This document shows positions 8,149 through 16,065 of a stretch of DNA of 49,552 nt, one piece after another. The notes under the pieces were generated by a model. It searched no databases, was not told the origin of the DNA, and was given only the letters and a program-made list of their open reading frames with translations. The position numbers and the translations under genes are program-made. The stretch is from Nitrososphaera sp. (lineage in GTDB: Archaea; Thermoproteota; Nitrososphaeria; Nitrososphaerales; Nitrososphaeraceae). Location: the NCBI GenBank assembly GCA_039938515.1, contig JBDUUL010000018.1, forward strand, positions 1-49,552. Direction: 5' to 3'. Numbering within the stretch: position 1 is the first letter of the stretch; every line of letters starts with the position of its first letter.

Positions 8149-9186
8149 ATGGCACTCCCAGAACCGGCAAAGAGCGAGCCCAAGAAGCCGCTGGCTGTGG
8201 CGCTACTATCTGGTGGGCTGGACAGCAGCCTTGCCGTTCGAATGATGTTGGAACAGGGCATTGATGTCGAAGCCGTTGCCATCAAGACGCCTTTTTGTGA
8301 CTTTGACTGTGGCAAGGGATGCGGCCACCGCGTAAAAGAGGTAGCAGACGAGCTGGGAATCAAGCTCAAGACGGTTTACTTTGGCGAAGAATACCTGAGG
8401 ATGTTAAAGAAACCAAAACATGGCTATGGGTCAGGGATGAACCCTTGCATTGACTGCAGGGCAATGATGTACCGGGCAGCCAAAGATCACATGGATAATA
8501 TCGGCGCCGACTTTGTGATCACCGGCGAGGTTTTGTTTCAGCGCCCCATGAGCCAGAACAACAGGGCCCTTCATATCATAGAGGATGAAACAGGCATGGC
8601 AGGAAAGGTACTCAGGCCACTATCTGCCAAGCACCTTCCTCCTACCGAAGCAGAGAAAATCGGCCTAGTCAACCGCCAGTCGCTTGGCGACATCAAGGGA
8701 AGGTCGCGCAAGGGCCAGCTGCAATTGGCGAAAGAGTTTGGCATTGAAGACCCACCCAATGCAGCTGGGGGTTGCCTCCTGACAGACCCAGCTTTTTCCA
8801 AGAGGGTCGAAGACGCGATAGATCACGCAGAGGATATTCCGTCACTAAATGACATTGAGCTGCTAAAGGTCGGCAGGCATTTCCGGCTAGACGAAAGGTC
8901 AAAGCTGATAATCGGAAGGAACAAGGACGAAAACGAGATAATTTCGTCGCTCTCGGCCCCTTCCGATATCGTGATTGAAGCACGCGACTACGTCGGGCCC
9001 ACTTGCCTGCTGAGGTCAAGCTTCCCAGTTCAGGAAACAGTAGAGCTTGCCGCGGGCATCGCGCTGAGGTATTCGGACGCCCCCAAGGAAAGCCAATCGT
9101 TTGTACGAGTATCGACTGGCGGCTCAACTTCTGAAATCCAGTGCTCCCCTGCAATTGACGACGGGTTTCAGGAACTCCGCATCTAA
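8149..9186 (+). CDS. PP-loop ATPase, probable tRNA-thiolation enzyme
   Basis: A 345-residue N-type ATP pyrophosphatase. The PP-loop is LLSGGLDSSLAVRM near residue 20, followed by Cys clusters (FCDFDCGKGCGH and NPCIDCRAMMYR) and GADFVITGEVLFQRPMSQN, as in MnmA/ThiI-like enzymes that adenylate uridine and insert sulfur. The C-terminal part (HFRLDERSKLIIGRNKDEN) resembles the small NFACT-R-like domain found fused to such enzymes. The substrate base cannot be read from sequence. A TATA-like ATTAATTTTTATTA at 8112-8124 lies 26-30 nt before the ATG, fitting a leaderless transcript. Confidence 0.82.
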   Translation: MALPEPAKSEPKKPLAVALLSGGLDSSLAVRMMLEQGIDVEAVAIKTPFCDFDCGKGCGHRVKEVADELGIKLKTVYFGEEYLRMLKKPKHGYGSGMNPCIDCRAMMYRAAKDHMDNIGADFVITGEVLFQRPMSQNNRALHIIEDETGMAGKVLRPLSAKHLPPTEAEKIGLVNRQSLGDIKGRSRKGQLQLAKEFGIEDPPNAAGGCLLTDPAFSKRVEDAIDHAEDIPSLNDIELLKVGRHFRLDERSKLIIGRNKDENEIISSLSAPSDIVIEARDYVGPTCLLRSSFPVQETVELAAGIALRYSDAPKESQSFVRVSTGGSTSEIQCSPAIDDGFQELRI

Positions 9187-9323
9187 GCGGGCCGTCGCGC
9201 CGACATGCTAGTTCGCCCTTGGTAAGAAATCCTAGACTTTGAGGTAAACCGGAGCTGACCAGCATGACTATTGAGATGTAGGATCACCTTTCACCTCACC
9301 CAAGCTGAAGCAGAAGGAATCAG

Positions 9324-9602
9324 ATGCAGACCCAAAAAACACCTGTTTACTTGAAGGCAATTACGCTTCGCGACGCGAGCGACGTGGCTGCCGTCAAAGA
9401 CGACATTAAGAAGCACATGATACTGATCCTCAGGGTCACTCCTCTGGCACAGAAGGACGTCGAGGAGCTTCGGAAAGTAGTCGAAGACCTGTATTCCTAT
9501 GCGCAATCTGTCGGAGGCGACATCGCGCGTCTGGGCGAAGAGAGGGTCGTGATTACGCCGCCGGGCGTCAAAATCTGGCGAGGCGCATACGACCTAAAGT
9601 AG
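9324..9602 (+). CDS. sepF: SepF-like cell-division protein
   Basis: A 92-residue SepF-domain protein. In archaea with FtsZ, SepF anchors the ring to the membrane. Matches are YLKAITLRDASDVAAVKDDI, HMILILRVTPLAQKD (the beta-strand and helix of the SepF dimer) and RLGEERVVITPPGVKIWRG at the end. Many SepF proteins carry an N-terminal amphipathic helix; here only about eight residues (MQTQKTPV) precede the domain, so membrane binding would need another partner or a different start. The tail overlaps the convergent fttA gene by 9 bp. Confidence 0.85.
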   Translation: MQTQKTPVYLKAITLRDASDVAAVKDDIKKHMILILRVTPLAQKDVEELRKVVEDLYSYAQSVGGDIARLGEERVVITPPGVKIWRGAYDLK

Positions 9603-11477
9603 CTTGACGGCCTCTTGGACAAGAGGATGCTGCGTTTGTATCTTTAGGCTTTTGCTTATGGAGCTTGCAAGGTTTTGTGCCTTTGGCTTTTCGCCGTGGT
9701 TGACAAGCACCCTTCGGAGCTTTGGTCTCAGCCTGGCGACATAGGCCATGAGCTGGTTGTAGTCGCTATGGCTATCAAGCCCATGCAGTCTTTCTATCCT
9801 ACACCTGAGCTCGACCTGCTGGCCGGCATGTTCGGATGACTCTTGAGGGAATGACAAGCTTTTTGCCCGGCCTTCCAGAATTGCCCTCCCTAGAGTGTCA
9901 AGCGGTTGGTAGGATACGAATAACAACATATTTTTCGGGTCGCCTGCGATTTGGCGCAGATATTCAAGTGAATTGCTTCCTGAAAGAAAAGCAGAGGAGG
10001 ATATCACGACCGTCGGCTTTTTCAGGCTGACGACGGTATCAGAGCGTACGAAGTTATCGCTGAACCCAAATTGCGTGGATTCGGACCTGAGTATTCGACT
10101 TCGCAGGTCTCTGTCAAGGTATTCCGGAAACGCCTCGTAAAGCGACGAGGCCTTGGCTATCAAGCCGTCGACAACGACGTCGACCTGAGGGGAAACCTTG
10201 CCTGACTGGATCAAAGAGTCAAGCAGAAGGACAAGTTCCTGTGATACACCGGCGACCGGTGCAGGGACAAGGATGTTCCCCCCTGCGCCCGCAACAGAGT
10301 TGATAAACTGCGCGAACAAGGCTTCTGCCCTTTCACGGGGCTCAAATACATCGTCTCGGCCGCCATACGTGCTTTCTATTATCAGGGTTTCAACGCGTGC
10401 AAAATTCCAGGAGGCGTTCTCGAGTGCAATGGTCTTGCCGAACTTCAGGTCTCCGGTATAGACCAGATTGTGATCCCCGTTTCCGATGTGAAGGTGTACT
10501 GACGAGGATCCGATAATGTGTCCCGTGTTAGAAAGCACCAGACGGACGTCAGGCGAGATGTCCGTCACCGTACCGTAAGTCAGGGTGATTGTCCGAATGA
10601 CCTCTTCGGCAATGTCTGTAGCAGAATAAAGTGCGTTTGAGCCTTTGCGCTCGACATAATCATGCTGGAGAAGATACATCAATCCAAGCGTAGGGTCTGT
10701 GCAATAGACAGGTCCACGATAGCCGTATTTGAAAAGAGCAGGCAGAAATCCTGCGTGGTCCATATGGGCGTGTGTAAGCACGACTCCATCGATTTGCTCC
10801 ATGAGCAGGCCCGAAACGTCGAATCGAGGCAGAGCGCTCAACGAGTCGTGTGCTGCGGTGTTGATTCCACAGTCAAGAAGAATCTTGCTCTCTGACGTCA
10901 GGAGCAGGATGCACGATCTCCCGACTTCTGCAAACCCGCCCAGCGCGACGACGCTGGCCTCTGCTTCGTTTGTCAATCTTTCGCGAAAGATCTTTTCGCC
11001 CACATCGCGATAAAACCGCATGCGCTCTGGCGCATGGGCTGTTAGCAAATCATAAACCGTGCGTAGGACAGAGGTGTCCACCGGCGCTCGTTTGATTTTT
11101 ACCCTCCATCCCGTCTTTTCCAATAGCTCTATGCTGTCATAGTCGTCCCCTGCCTGAGCTACCAGCCACGGTTTCTTTACGAATGCGATTGCCTCGCCGG
11201 TCACAGAATCAAAGAATGTCTCAACAAGCCCGACTTCGGACGAAAGTGATTTTGAAATGATTGACGCACACTCCTTTTCGGAGCTTCGAATGGATTCGTC
11301 TGTCCTGACAACTATCCTCTTTTTTATCGCGTTTACAATGTTGGAAACCAGCTGGTGGTTCTGGACCAAGTACGAAGGGTTTCTGGTGTACAGTGCTATT
11401 CGAGGACCTTCGTATTCAATTTTGGTAAGGCCAGCCTCCTGCGGCAGGCTCTGCAGGATAACTGCCATGAAACTCAT
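9594..11477 (-). CDS. fttA: FttA/aCPSF1, archaeal transcription-termination ribonuclease
   Basis: A beta-CASP metallo-beta-lactamase RNase of about 627 residues, related to CPSF73 and known in archaea as the factor that cleaves nascent RNA and ends transcription. Order: N-terminal KH-type region (IEYEGPRIALYTRNP, then VVRTDESIR), MBL domain with motif 2 VLTHAHMDHAG near residue 245, motif 3 NTGHIIGSSSVH, motif 4 VYTGDLKFGKT, beta-CASP insert with ESTYGGRDD, and C-terminal HGLDSHSDYNQL and VLVNHGEKPKA. All metal ligands expected are present. Starts possible: ATG 11477 (used), ATG 11468, GTG 11492. Confidence 0.93.
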   Translation of the reverse strand: MSFMAVILQSLPQEAGLTKIEYEGPRIALYTRNPSYLVQNHQLVSNIVNAIKKRIVVRTDESIRSSEKECASIISKSLSSEVGLVETFFDSVTGEAIAFVKKPWLVAQAGDDYDSIELLEKTGWRVKIKRAPVDTSVLRTVYDLLTAHAPERMRFYRDVGEKIFRERLTNEAEASVVALGGFAEVGRSCILLLTSESKILLDCGINTAAHDSLSALPRFDVSGLLMEQIDGVVLTHAHMDHAGFLPALFKYGYRGPVYCTDPTLGLMYLLQHDYVERKGSNALYSATDIAEEVIRTITLTYGTVTDISPDVRLVLSNTGHIIGSSSVHLHIGNGDHNLVYTGDLKFGKTIALENASWNFARVETLIIESTYGGRDDVFEPRERAEALFAQFINSVAGAGGNILVPAPVAGVSQELVLLLDSLIQSGKVSPQVDVVVDGLIAKASSLYEAFPEYLDRDLRSRILRSESTQFGFSDNFVRSDTVVSLKKPTVVISSSAFLSGSNSLEYLRQIAGDPKNMLLFVSYQPLDTLGRAILEGRAKSLSFPQESSEHAGQQVELRCRIERLHGLDSHSDYNQLMAYVARLRPKLRRVLVNHGEKPKAQNLASSISKSLKIQTQHPLVQEAVKLL

Positions 11478-11492
11478 GAATCTAATCTCCAC

Positions 11493-11893
11493 TGTAGTGT
11501 TTCAATGTGTTTTTTTGTTTTCTGAATCAATGCATATTCCCGTGTGGAGCGGCCTTTGTGATACGCTCAGCTGGGCCCGTGTATTCTTAGCTCCTCCGGT
11601 GCCTTAATTAAGCATTTGGCTCGGGCCGACAGTCCCCAGCCTGCAATTCTGACAGCAATACTATCAAAACCTTTCAAAAGATTGATGGTCACAAGACGGG
11701 ACATCGACTTTTCACTTTGTCAGGAAACGGGCCTACGGCCCGGTTAGCCGTTAGGTGACTGCACATGGACAACAGCGAAACGTCTTGTTGCTATTTCGCC
11801 CAATCCCTCTGCGCCAAAATCATCGCTATAAAGAATCCGGGCGCCATCGGCGTAACTCTTAATTCCTTTGTCTTTCCAAAGCGGAGTTAACCT
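11493..11893. other. Intergenic region with promoter and GC hairpin
   Basis: About 400 bp between fttA and the small Cys/His protein. On the minus strand a TTAATTAA box near 11604-11611 could start an fttA transcript with a leader of about 100 nt. On the plus strand there is a perfect 6-bp GC hairpin, CGGGCC-TAC-GGCCCG (11728-11742), and further along TATA-like elements (CTATAAAG near 11826 and CTTAATTC near 11858). A minus-strand frame ending at 11744 has no usual start near its plausible part; I do not call it. Confidence 0.45.
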
Positions 11894-12022
11894 ATGTCGA
11901 CCCAGATGCACTGTGTTTCGTGCAAATGTAATTCTGACGAGGAATGCATACAGAATGAGTGCTCGTGCTGTACGGAAATGATCCACCACCATCCGAATCA
12001 CAACCATTCCGGCTTTGCCTGA
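11894..12022 (+). CDS. 42-residue Cys/His-rich putative metal-binding protein
   Basis: A very small frame with 7 Cys and 6 His in 42 residues. The N-terminal half holds HCVSCKC, a lone Cys, then CSCC; the C-terminal half holds HHHPNHNH. This is the pattern of a metallothionein-like or metal-sequestering peptide that could hold Cu, Zn or another soft metal in the cytoplasm. A TATA-like CTTAATTC lies about 30 nt before the ATG, so the mRNA could be leaderless. No family assignment is possible from sequence alone; composition this skewed is unlikely by chance in a 42-codon frame that starts with ATG and has its own promoter. NirK, a copper enzyme, is 4 kb away. Confidence 0.6.
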   Translation: MSTQMHCVSCKCNSDEECIQNECSCCTEMIHHHPNHNHSGFA

Positions 12023-12183
12023 ACTTTCCCGGTGAATCATTCGCCGCTCGCCGGACATACGGAAGTGTGCCCGCGCTCGCTATAGGCAGCCAGAAGCCGA
12101 GAATTAAAGTGAAAGGTGCCCGCCAGTTAAGAAAAGTCAGGGTACTCTGCAAGTAGAGACTTGCTCAAGATTAATTAGTTGCC

Positions 12184-13269
12184 ATGGCCCTTTTTGCTCC
12201 GTTGGAATCTTCGCCGGTACATCTCATGGAGCTCCCGCGCAAGATTCTGATCGGAGACGGAGTCGTGTCACAGGCAGGCTCTTTTGTACGCTCGATTGAG
12301 TCTGGCGTCCGGAACATTGCGATAATTTCAGGAAGAACCGTAAAATCGAGGGCAGGGGCGCAGCTGGAGCAGTCGCTCGCAAGCGAGTCGCTTTCATGCT
12401 CATGGTACATAGTAACCGATGCGTCGATGGATACGGTGCTGAAGCTGCGGGAAAAAATAGGCGATGGCAACGCGCCCGACATCGTAATTGGGTTTGGTGG
12501 CGGACGCTCGGTGGACATTGCAAAAATGACCGCCTTCAAAATCTCAAGACCGTTTGTCAGCGTCCCTACCTCGGCTTCGCACGATGGCATTTCAAGCCCC
12601 TTTGTCTCTGTACGGGGCACAGACAAACCACATTCCATAAAGGCAAACACGCCCATAGGGGTGCTGGCAGACACGACGCTCCTTTCGCAAGCTCCTCCAA
12701 GGCTGCTTGCCGGGGGGTGCGGCGACCTGGTTGCCAAGCTTACGGCGGTGAAGGACTGGGAACTTGCGCGTGACAGCGTAGGAGAGTATTTTGGAAGTTA
12801 CGCCGCGAATCTTGCTTCCATGAGCGCAGAGATCATTCTCGACAATGCCGACAGAATTGTTGACAGGCAGGGATTTGGTATCCGGACTGTGGTAGAGGCC
12901 TTGATTTCTGCAGGCGTGGCGGCATGTATCGCAGGTAGTAGTAGGCCTTGCTCCGGCGCGGAGCACCTATTCAGCCACGCGCTCGAATACGTTGTGGGCG
13001 CGGAATGCGGCCTTCATGGCGAAAGAGTTGGCCTTGGCACAATCATGATGGCAAAGTTGCACGGCCTTGACTGGCAGAAGATAGTAAATGCGCTTCAGAA
13101 AGTCGGAGCCCCTGTCAGGGCAAGAGATATAGGAATTGGCGACGAGCAGGTTGTAAAATCACTAGTCGCTGCCCAGGGTCTGCGACCGGAGCGCTATACC
13201 ATCCTCGCTAGAGAAAAAATAGACTCTAGCGCGGCAAGACAGCTGGCGCACTCGGTCGGTGTAATTTAG
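12184..13269 (+). CDS. egsA: sn-Glycerol-1-phosphate dehydrogenase
   Basis: Makes sn-glycerol-1-phosphate from dihydroxyacetone phosphate with NAD(P)H, setting the stereochemistry of archaeal membrane lipids. Nucleotide binding: VIGFGGGRSVDIAKM near residue 98. Family motif: VPTSASHDGISSPFVSV. Zinc and active-site region: CSGAEHLFSHALEY near residue 258 and GLHGERVGLGTIMM. The ATG at 12184 sits only about 10 nt after a TATA-like GATTAATTAG, so an internal ATG at 12226 (MELPRKILIG) may be the true start, giving 347 residues, the usual family length. Confidence 0.94.
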   Translation: MALFAPLESSPVHLMELPRKILIGDGVVSQAGSFVRSIESGVRNIAIISGRTVKSRAGAQLEQSLASESLSCSWYIVTDASMDTVLKLREKIGDGNAPDIVIGFGGGRSVDIAKMTAFKISRPFVSVPTSASHDGISSPFVSVRGTDKPHSIKANTPIGVLADTTLLSQAPPRLLAGGCGDLVAKLTAVKDWELARDSVGEYFGSYAANLASMSAEIILDNADRIVDRQGFGIRTVVEALISAGVAACIAGSSRPCSGAEHLFSHALEYVVGAECGLHGERVGLGTIMMAKLHGLDWQKIVNALQKVGAPVRARDIGIGDEQVVKSLVAAQGLRPERYTILAREKIDSSAARQLAHSVGVI

Positions 13270-13733
13270 CCTTCCAGCGGATTACCAGTTTCAAGGGCCG
13301 AAATGGTTGCCTGCTTGCGGGCCTGAAATATCTTGGAAATTGTAGAGTAGGCATAGCCTTCGAATAACCCTCCGAGCGGGCCATACGGCAGCTCAAACAG
13401 GCCGCTGTCAGCGACCAGGGTGACACCGGGCTCGACCGTCCTGAAATCGTGGATATGTTTCCATGTCTTGAAAGGGCCACTTATCATCTCGTCTTCATAC
13501 CTGTAGGGACGCAGCAAAGTGATTTTTGTATGCCATCGCAAATGAAAAATCATAGGTCTTGCATCTAGCCAGACGTCCGCCCCCTCGACCATGGCGTGAC
13601 CGCAGCTTGACCTTACAACCCTTAGCCTGAGCGCCTTTGGTGTTATGACGTCCAGGTGCCTCAGGTCAGTGTAAAAGTTCCAGACAGCCGGAAGGTCCGC
13701 GCGAACTTCAAAGGTAAATGAAAAGTTCTTCAA
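13266..13733 (-). CDS. SRPBCC/START-like ligand-binding protein
   Basis: A 155-residue protein of the SRPBCC (polyketide-cyclase/START-like) helix-grip fold: FTFEVRADLPAVWNFYTDL at the N-terminus, the central PMIFHLRWHTKITLL strand pair, and a long C-terminal helix after LPYGPLGGLFEGYA. Such proteins bind hydrophobic ligands; the ligand is unknown. The frame stays open upstream through the tRNA-Cys gene, so the in-frame TTG at 13733 is chosen as start; no ATG is available between the tRNA and the domain. It overlaps egsA by 4 bp tail to tail. Confidence 0.72.
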   Translation of the reverse strand: MKNFSFTFEVRADLPAVWNFYTDLRHLDVITPKALRLRVVRSSCGHAMVEGADVWLDARPMIFHLRWHTKITLLRPYRYEDEMISGPFKTWKHIHDFRTVEPGVTLVADSGLFELPYGPLGGLFEGYAYSTISKIFQARKQATISALETGNPLEG

Positions 13734-13816
13734 GTCAAGGCAGCCGCCCGCAATCGATCGAGCACTAGAAGGAGCCAGTATTTGAATCTCCCATTGGCCT
13801 TGTGCGAGACAGCAAA

Positions 13817-13907
13817 AGGTGGGGAGGGGATTCGAACCCCTATAAATCCGCTGACTGCAAGGGCAATCCCACTGCAGGCGAACGCATGGCCGCTCTGCCA
13901 CCCCACC
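13817..13907 (-). tRNA. tRNA-Cys (GCA) with a 19-nt intron
   Basis: Read on the minus strand: 7-bp acceptor GGTGGGG/CCCCACC, a short D stem (GCA/TGC), anticodon stem TTCGC/GCGGA, loop CTGCAG-intron-A with anticodon GCA, T arm AGGGG-TTCGAAT-CCCCT, and discriminator U73, the known identity base of tRNA-Cys. The 19-nt intron sits at the canonical 37/38 position and forms a bulge-helix-bulge with a central CTGC/GCAG helix. CCA is not encoded. A TATA-like TTTAAAATA at about 13961-13969 is well placed upstream. Confidence 0.93.
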
Positions 13908-13958
13908 ACTTGCCGAAGCCCTTGGTGGACTTTGGCAAGCCTTGATCGCAAGCGAGTA

Positions 13959-14435
13959 CTATTTTAAAGCATGGGAATACGAGCGCGCGACGAGTTTTGC
14001 AACTCTTATTGGCTCTGGTAGGGCGCCTTGGAGGTTGAATCTGTTTGTGACTTTTTGTGCCTGTTTCAGGTCAAGGCCCCAGTAGCGGATGTAGACCTGC
14101 TTTCCAGTGTCAAGAGTGATTTTATCGCGCACGCCAAGGGTGTGGTAAATTTCAAGCCGCCTGTCCGAATCGGGAAATCTGTCGCGTATGATTTTCTCGA
14201 GTCCCTTTGAGGGTCTAAAGGTGACTGCTACAACCGGAATTCTGGCGCTTGATACGATTCGCGCTGGCTCAATAATGTTGTACATGCTGATTATCAGCCC
14301 GTCAAGCATTACGAAATTAATGTCGGTCCTATCTAGCGCTTGGTACATTGACAAGATAACATCGGTGGCATCGAGTCCTTCCCGAGTCGCTTTGCCAAGA
14401 ACAACGCCATCTATTACCCAGTCCTTACGCATCAC
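13959..14435 (-). CDS. DUF99 (UPF0215) family protein, start codon uncertain
   Basis: A DUF99 protein, a family with an endonuclease V-like fold and unknown role. Visible: DWVIDGVVLG, INFVMLDGLIISMYNII, IPVVAVTFRPSKGLEKII, and the C-terminal RVAKLVARSYSHALK. The first usual start is GTG at 14435 (ATG at 14432), but the frame runs upstream 52 more codons to the stop of the next gene, and those codons encode family-like sequence (HLEKKGIRVFAVAESCARG, SALAGIV). No ATG, GTG or TTG occurs in that extension. Either a rare start codon is used or the protein lacks its first strand. Confidence 0.8.
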   Translation of the reverse strand: MMRKDWVIDGVVLGKATREGLDATDVILSMYQALDRTDINFVMLDGLIISMYNIIEPARIVSSARIPVVAVTFRPSKGLEKIIRDRFPDSDRRLEIYHTLGVRDKITLDTGKQVYIRYWGLDLKQAQKVTNRFNLQGALPEPIRVAKLVARSYSHALK

Positions 14436-14591
14436 AATGCCAGCAAGCGCAGAGTGTGCTCTTCCCCGGGCACAACTTTCAGCTACTGCAAAAACCCTGA
14501 TGCCCTTCTTTTCAAGGTGAAGCCGCTTGCTGTTCTCGATGCGAAGTTTAGCTTGATAAAGCGATATAAGACTACTGGCGGCGCGGAGCTG

Positions 14592-15548
14592 CTAGCGAAT
14601 CGGGCCACGGCCCACAATCCTTGTTGACGGACTGTCGGGCTTTAGCAATACGCAGTTCTGCGCAGACTCGACAGCAATAGGCTTCTCAATTGAAATTTCA
14701 AGCAGTTCGCCTTTTTCTCCTTTCACGCCCGTATGCTTGATCTTCGCAGAGCGGATTTGCGCCCCTACGGATATCAAATAAGTATGAGTATCAGGAAGGT
14801 CTCCCTTAAAAAAAGGGCTCTTGACGAAATCTATTGATATAGAATTTCCAGACGCCTTGACGCCTGGCTCGGCACCTTCTGGTTGCGCCAGCACATCGCC
14901 CCGAGAGATTTCGTCTGCAGTTACCCCCTTAAGAGCGAGTCCGACGCGGGCAGGACTTGACGCTTCCTGGACAGGGTCGTCGTGCATTTGTATCGATTTT
15001 ATCATCGCGCTCTTGCCAGAGGGTAGCAGCACAAGATTGTCGTACGCCTTGATGGCTCCTTTCCTTACGACTCCCAATGCTACGGTACCCACGCCCTTTA
15101 CGTCGAATGCGTGGTCAATCACAACCACTGCTTTGCCCGCTCCCGCGATGGGCTTGAGCGCCGCCATCTCCGCTTTTAGCGAGTCAATGTTGTCGAGAAA
15201 CTCGTAGTTTGAAATCTCGGTAGACTTGAGTAAACTCTTCAGTTTTTCTCTGTCAACTGAGTATCCGTGGAGGACGAATCCGGCCCTAGGACCAGCAGCG
15301 TCAAGTGACATCACTTGTTCGCCTAGAAACTTGTCGAGCTTGTCGACGTTTAAAATGGCATATTCGCCGATGCTAACGGCCTGCATCAGCGGCTGAATCT
15401 TGTCAGGATAGGTGACCGGAGACGTCCATGTGTAAACGGTATCAGCAGTTTTCCTATCATAAATGACAAGGTCAGTGGCTGTCCCCTTTTTTCCTAATTG
15501 GGCGCCTAGGGAAGAGTCGCCAAGCAAGACAAAGTTAACGCTGTTCAA
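14592..15548 (-). CDS. EF-Tu/EF1A-like protein lacking a GTP-binding site
   Basis: A 318-residue relative of translational GTPases. The C-terminal two-thirds match EF-Tu domain II (VVVIDHAFDVKGVGTVALG, YDNLVLLPSG, ISRGDVLAQPEG) and a domain III-like end. The N-terminal G domain is shrunken: where the P-loop GHVDHGKT should be it reads LLGDSSLGAQLGKKG, and neither DxxG nor NKxD is visible. It probably cannot bind GTP and may bind tRNA, a ribosomal site or another factor. It sits upstream of the DUF99 gene on the same strand, likely co-transcribed. Confidence 0.82.
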   Translation of the reverse strand: MNSVNFVLLGDSSLGAQLGKKGTATDLVIYDRKTADTVYTWTSPVTYPDKIQPLMQAVSIGEYAILNVDKLDKFLGEQVMSLDAAGPRAGFVLHGYSVDREKLKSLLKSTEISNYEFLDNIDSLKAEMAALKPIAGAGKAVVVIDHAFDVKGVGTVALGVVRKGAIKAYDNLVLLPSGKSAMIKSIQMHDDPVQEASSPARVGLALKGVTADEISRGDVLAQPEGAEPGVKASGNSISIDFVKSPFFKGDLPDTHTYLISVGAQIRSAKIKHTGVKGEKGELLEISIEKPIAVESAQNCVLLKPDSPSTRIVGRGPIR

Positions 15549-15653
15549 TACTCTGATGCGTGTGGCTCTTCGTTGATAAAATCCTAACTCTATATTGAAG
15601 GAATGTCCTATTACCGAAAGCCATCGGGATTCTATTGACGGGCCAGATGCGGA

Positions 15654-16007
15654 CTAAGGCTTTGCTACCGGGATGAACGCTTCTTCTCGAAGCTCAGGAC
15701 TCGTCGAACTGGACCCGGCTTCGTCGAGTGTAAAGACAAACCTTGAGCCGACAAAATCTTCGGTGCCTTCCTTTTGCCAGTTAACTTTGTATTCCTTGGT
15801 AAGCTGCTTGCCTATTATTTTCACGGACTTTGGGGCTTCCGCGTACAACTTTTCAACTTTTTCAGGGTTTTTTGTCATGAGCAGGGATCGCCTGCGCCTC
15901 ATGAGGTACTTTACTGCCACGTTCCTGTGCACCTGGCCCTCGACTGGGATCTTTTCGGCACCGATATCAATTATGAATTGCCGCTTGGTCAATCCGTTTT
16001 TTTTCAA
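15654..16007 (-). CDS. Hypothetical basic protein
   Basis: A 117-residue protein I do not recognise. It has a basic centre (KYLMRRRRSLLMTKNPEKV) and alternating beta-type segments (RQFIIDIGAEKIPVEGQVH; KEYKVNWQKEGTEDFVGSRF). The final 20 residues are Ser/Thr/Glu-rich and look unstructured. Nucleic-acid binding is possible from charge alone. ATG at 16007 is followed by MKKNGLTKRQF; a T-rich stretch lies upstream. Separate from nirK by 58 bp on the same strand. Confidence 0.6.
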   Translation of the reverse strand: MKKNGLTKRQFIIDIGAEKIPVEGQVHRNVAVKYLMRRRRSLLMTKNPEKVEKLYAEAPKSVKIIGKQLTKEYKVNWQKEGTEDFVGSRFVFTLDEAGSSSTSPELREEAFIPVAKP

Positions 16008-16065
16008 TTATAAGAATAGAAAAGCTTTGCGGCACAAATCAAAAAAAGGAAAAAGGAGGGGGAGC

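Noticed and set aside
8693-9265. 190-codon minus-strand frame opposite the PP-loop gene
   Set aside because: Antisense to a gene with strong motifs; Arg/Pro-rich shadow composition.
11744-12058. Minus-strand frame with a protein-like C-terminal half (KSYADGARILYSDDFGAEGL)
   Set aside because: The plausible part has no ATG, GTG or TTG near it, and the upstream half lies antisense to the better-supported Cys/His-rich gene.
12396-12773. Plus-strand frame inside egsA
   Set aside because: Out-of-frame shadow of a clear G1P dehydrogenase.
12970-13030. Possible toxin-antitoxin signal near the 56-residue helix-helix gene elsewhere (18913-19083)
   Set aside because: No toxin-like neighbour; the adjacent gene is a secreted surface protein, so a toxin-antitoxin call is not supported.
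13734-13901. N-terminal extension of the SRPBCC protein
   Set aside because: It would be translated from the tRNA-Cys gene itself; the sequence before the TTG at 13733 is not domain-like.
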